Assembly: GCA_900315175.1 (NCBI GenBank)
Contig: OMYA01000009.1
Location: 1 to 64,000 of the forward strand
Reading direction: 5' to 3'
Length of the DNA stretch: 64,000 nt
Source: an uncultured Bacteroidales bacterium
GTDB taxonomy: Bacteria > Bacteroidota > Bacteroidia > Bacteroidales > F082
Positions 63,576 to 64,000 of this stretch are shown here, piece by piece; position 1 is the stretch's first letter, and each line of letters opens with the position of its first letter. A model generated the notes under the pieces. That model worked only from the letters and a program-made list of their open reading frames with translations. It searched no databases and was not told the origin of the DNA. Made by a program: the position numbers and the translations under genes.

Positions 63576-63749
63576 AGCGTTTGTGGCTATCCTTGAAGTC
63601 CAATTTACCACAATGTCCCCGGTTTGAGGGCAAACCTATCAAGGATAAGTTGATTCAAATGCCGTTTCGTTACGGCGTGGGATGACTTGTTAGATAGGTG
63701 GGCGTGGTAACCCGGACTTCAAGCAAGGAATTAGTTCCACGCTGTTTTT
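63576..63749 (+). ncRNA. Probable structured non-coding RNA, 6S-like rod (family unassigned)
   Basis: Long-range pairing defines a rod of about 170 nt. AGCGT (63576-63580) pairs with ACGCT (63739-63743). CTTGAAGTCC (63592-63601) pairs with GGACTTCAAG (63714-63723), 10 perfect pairs. TTACCAC (63605-63611) pairs with GTGGTAA (63704-63710). CCTATC (63635-63640) pairs with GATAGG (63693-63698), and GCCGT pairs with ACGGC around an apical loop (63661-63676). A local hairpin GGTTTG-AGGG-CAAACC (63621-63636) competes with the CCTATC pairing. The outer helix is followed by GTTTTTG, a terminator-like end. There is no open frame. The closed ends and internal bubble resemble 6S RNA, but I could not confirm the family; it could also be the leader of the next gene. 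Confidence 0.65.
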
Positions 63750-63818
63750 GTTGCCTTAAGAAATTAACTTATTTATAACTATAGAAGTTGCTCCCGACAC
63801 AAATTTAGGGATTGTATC

Positions 63819-64000
63819 ATGAAAAATTTGTTTTGCATTCTCGGAATTTGTTTGATAATTACATCTTGCACATCTTCGGTTTACTATCAAATGTATCAAA
63901 CAAAAGCATTGACCAATGATATCACCGTCAACGATGATGCAATAGTGTTTGAAGATGACAACTGTATCATATCGTATGACTTCTGGGGAGAGAACGGAGA
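63819..64000 (+). CDS. Lipoprotein gene, 5' part only
   Basis: ATG at 63819 starts MKNLFCILGICLIITSC, a signal peptide with lipobox (ITSC, Cys17), followed by TSSVYYQMYQTKAL and an acidic segment. The frame stays open to the edge of the window (60 codons). Family not recognised from this part. Confidence 0.7.
   Translation, partial: MKNLFCILGICLIITSCTSSVYYQMYQTKALTNDITVNDDAIVFEDDNCIISYDFWGENG

Noticed and set aside
63640..63680. tRNA-like T-loop (GGTTGATTCAAATGCC-like stretch)
   Set aside because: No acceptor or anticodon arms can be built; the bases are better explained by the long rod structure.

Overview
The window looks like chromosomal DNA of an uncultured Bacteroidales (Bacteroidetes), probably an anaerobic, gut-type lineage. 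The evidence is: promoters of the Bacteroidetes form (TTG, about 19-20 bp, TAnnTTTG); AT-rich leaders mostly without Shine-Dalgarno sequences; at least seven proteins ending in the Por-secretion (type IX secretion, T9SS) tail; gingipain-type C25 peptidases; an indolepyruvate oxidoreductase; and the short Bacteroidetes/Chlamydia-type V-ATPase operon. No 16S rRNA or tRNA gene was seen, so the genus is open.

Layout. 1-11.7 kb: two units that start from a nearly identical 50-bp promoter/leader (50-99 and 8365-8414). They encode small secreted or lipoproteins and large T9SS cargo, including a papain-like protein with MAM-like and beta-helix regions and two propeller-like repeat proteins. 11.6-15.3 kb (minus): M23 peptidase lipoprotein and iorA-iorB. 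15.4-19.2 kb: a fused OlsF-type acyltransferase, two small membrane proteins and a CbpA-type DnaJ. 19.3-27.2 kb: a tight run of TonB-dependent receptor, S9 oligopeptidase, GH13 amylase and branching enzyme. 27.2-30.2 kb: two outer-membrane barrels and a DUF4143 ATPase. 30.2-32.9 kb (minus): SlyD and a membrane protein with a VWA-like region. 33-36.2 kb: GT9 glycosyltransferase, TsaC and S41 protease. 36.4-46.6 kb: three tandem gingipain-like peptidases (one Kgp-like, two Rgp-like), then a beta-CASP metallo-hydrolase. 48.2-48.6 kb: RNase P RNA with its terminator. 48.6-53.4 kb: TPR protein and barrel. 53.5-62.8 kb: gyrB followed by V-ATPase E-DUF2764-A-B-D-I-K. 62.9-64 kb: a DUF4160/DUF2442 pair, a probable structured non-coding RNA, and the start of a lipoprotein gene cut by the window edge.

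The most striking signal is two families of palindromic repeats that lie both between genes and, in frame, inside genes. Family A has arms beginning GTCATTTCGA and ending near GAGAAATCC, and is 79-104 bp when complete. It sits inside the S9 peptidase (34 codons) and the VWA-like protein (29 codons). Both copies are read in the same orientation and frame, giving peptides that begin VISS and end KDFSIPL-x-SSRND. Family B is a 28-bp palindrome, GTAGAGACG-N10-CGTCTCTAC. It lies inside two T9SS tails and twice inside the same VWA-like gene. This resembles the protein-coding palindromic elements of Rickettsia; I know of no description of it in Bacteroidetes.

The other main themes are exchange of T9SS tail cassettes between neighbouring genes, a terminator-promoter cassette repeated in the C25 cluster, and a V-ATPase c subunit carrying sodium-type ligands.
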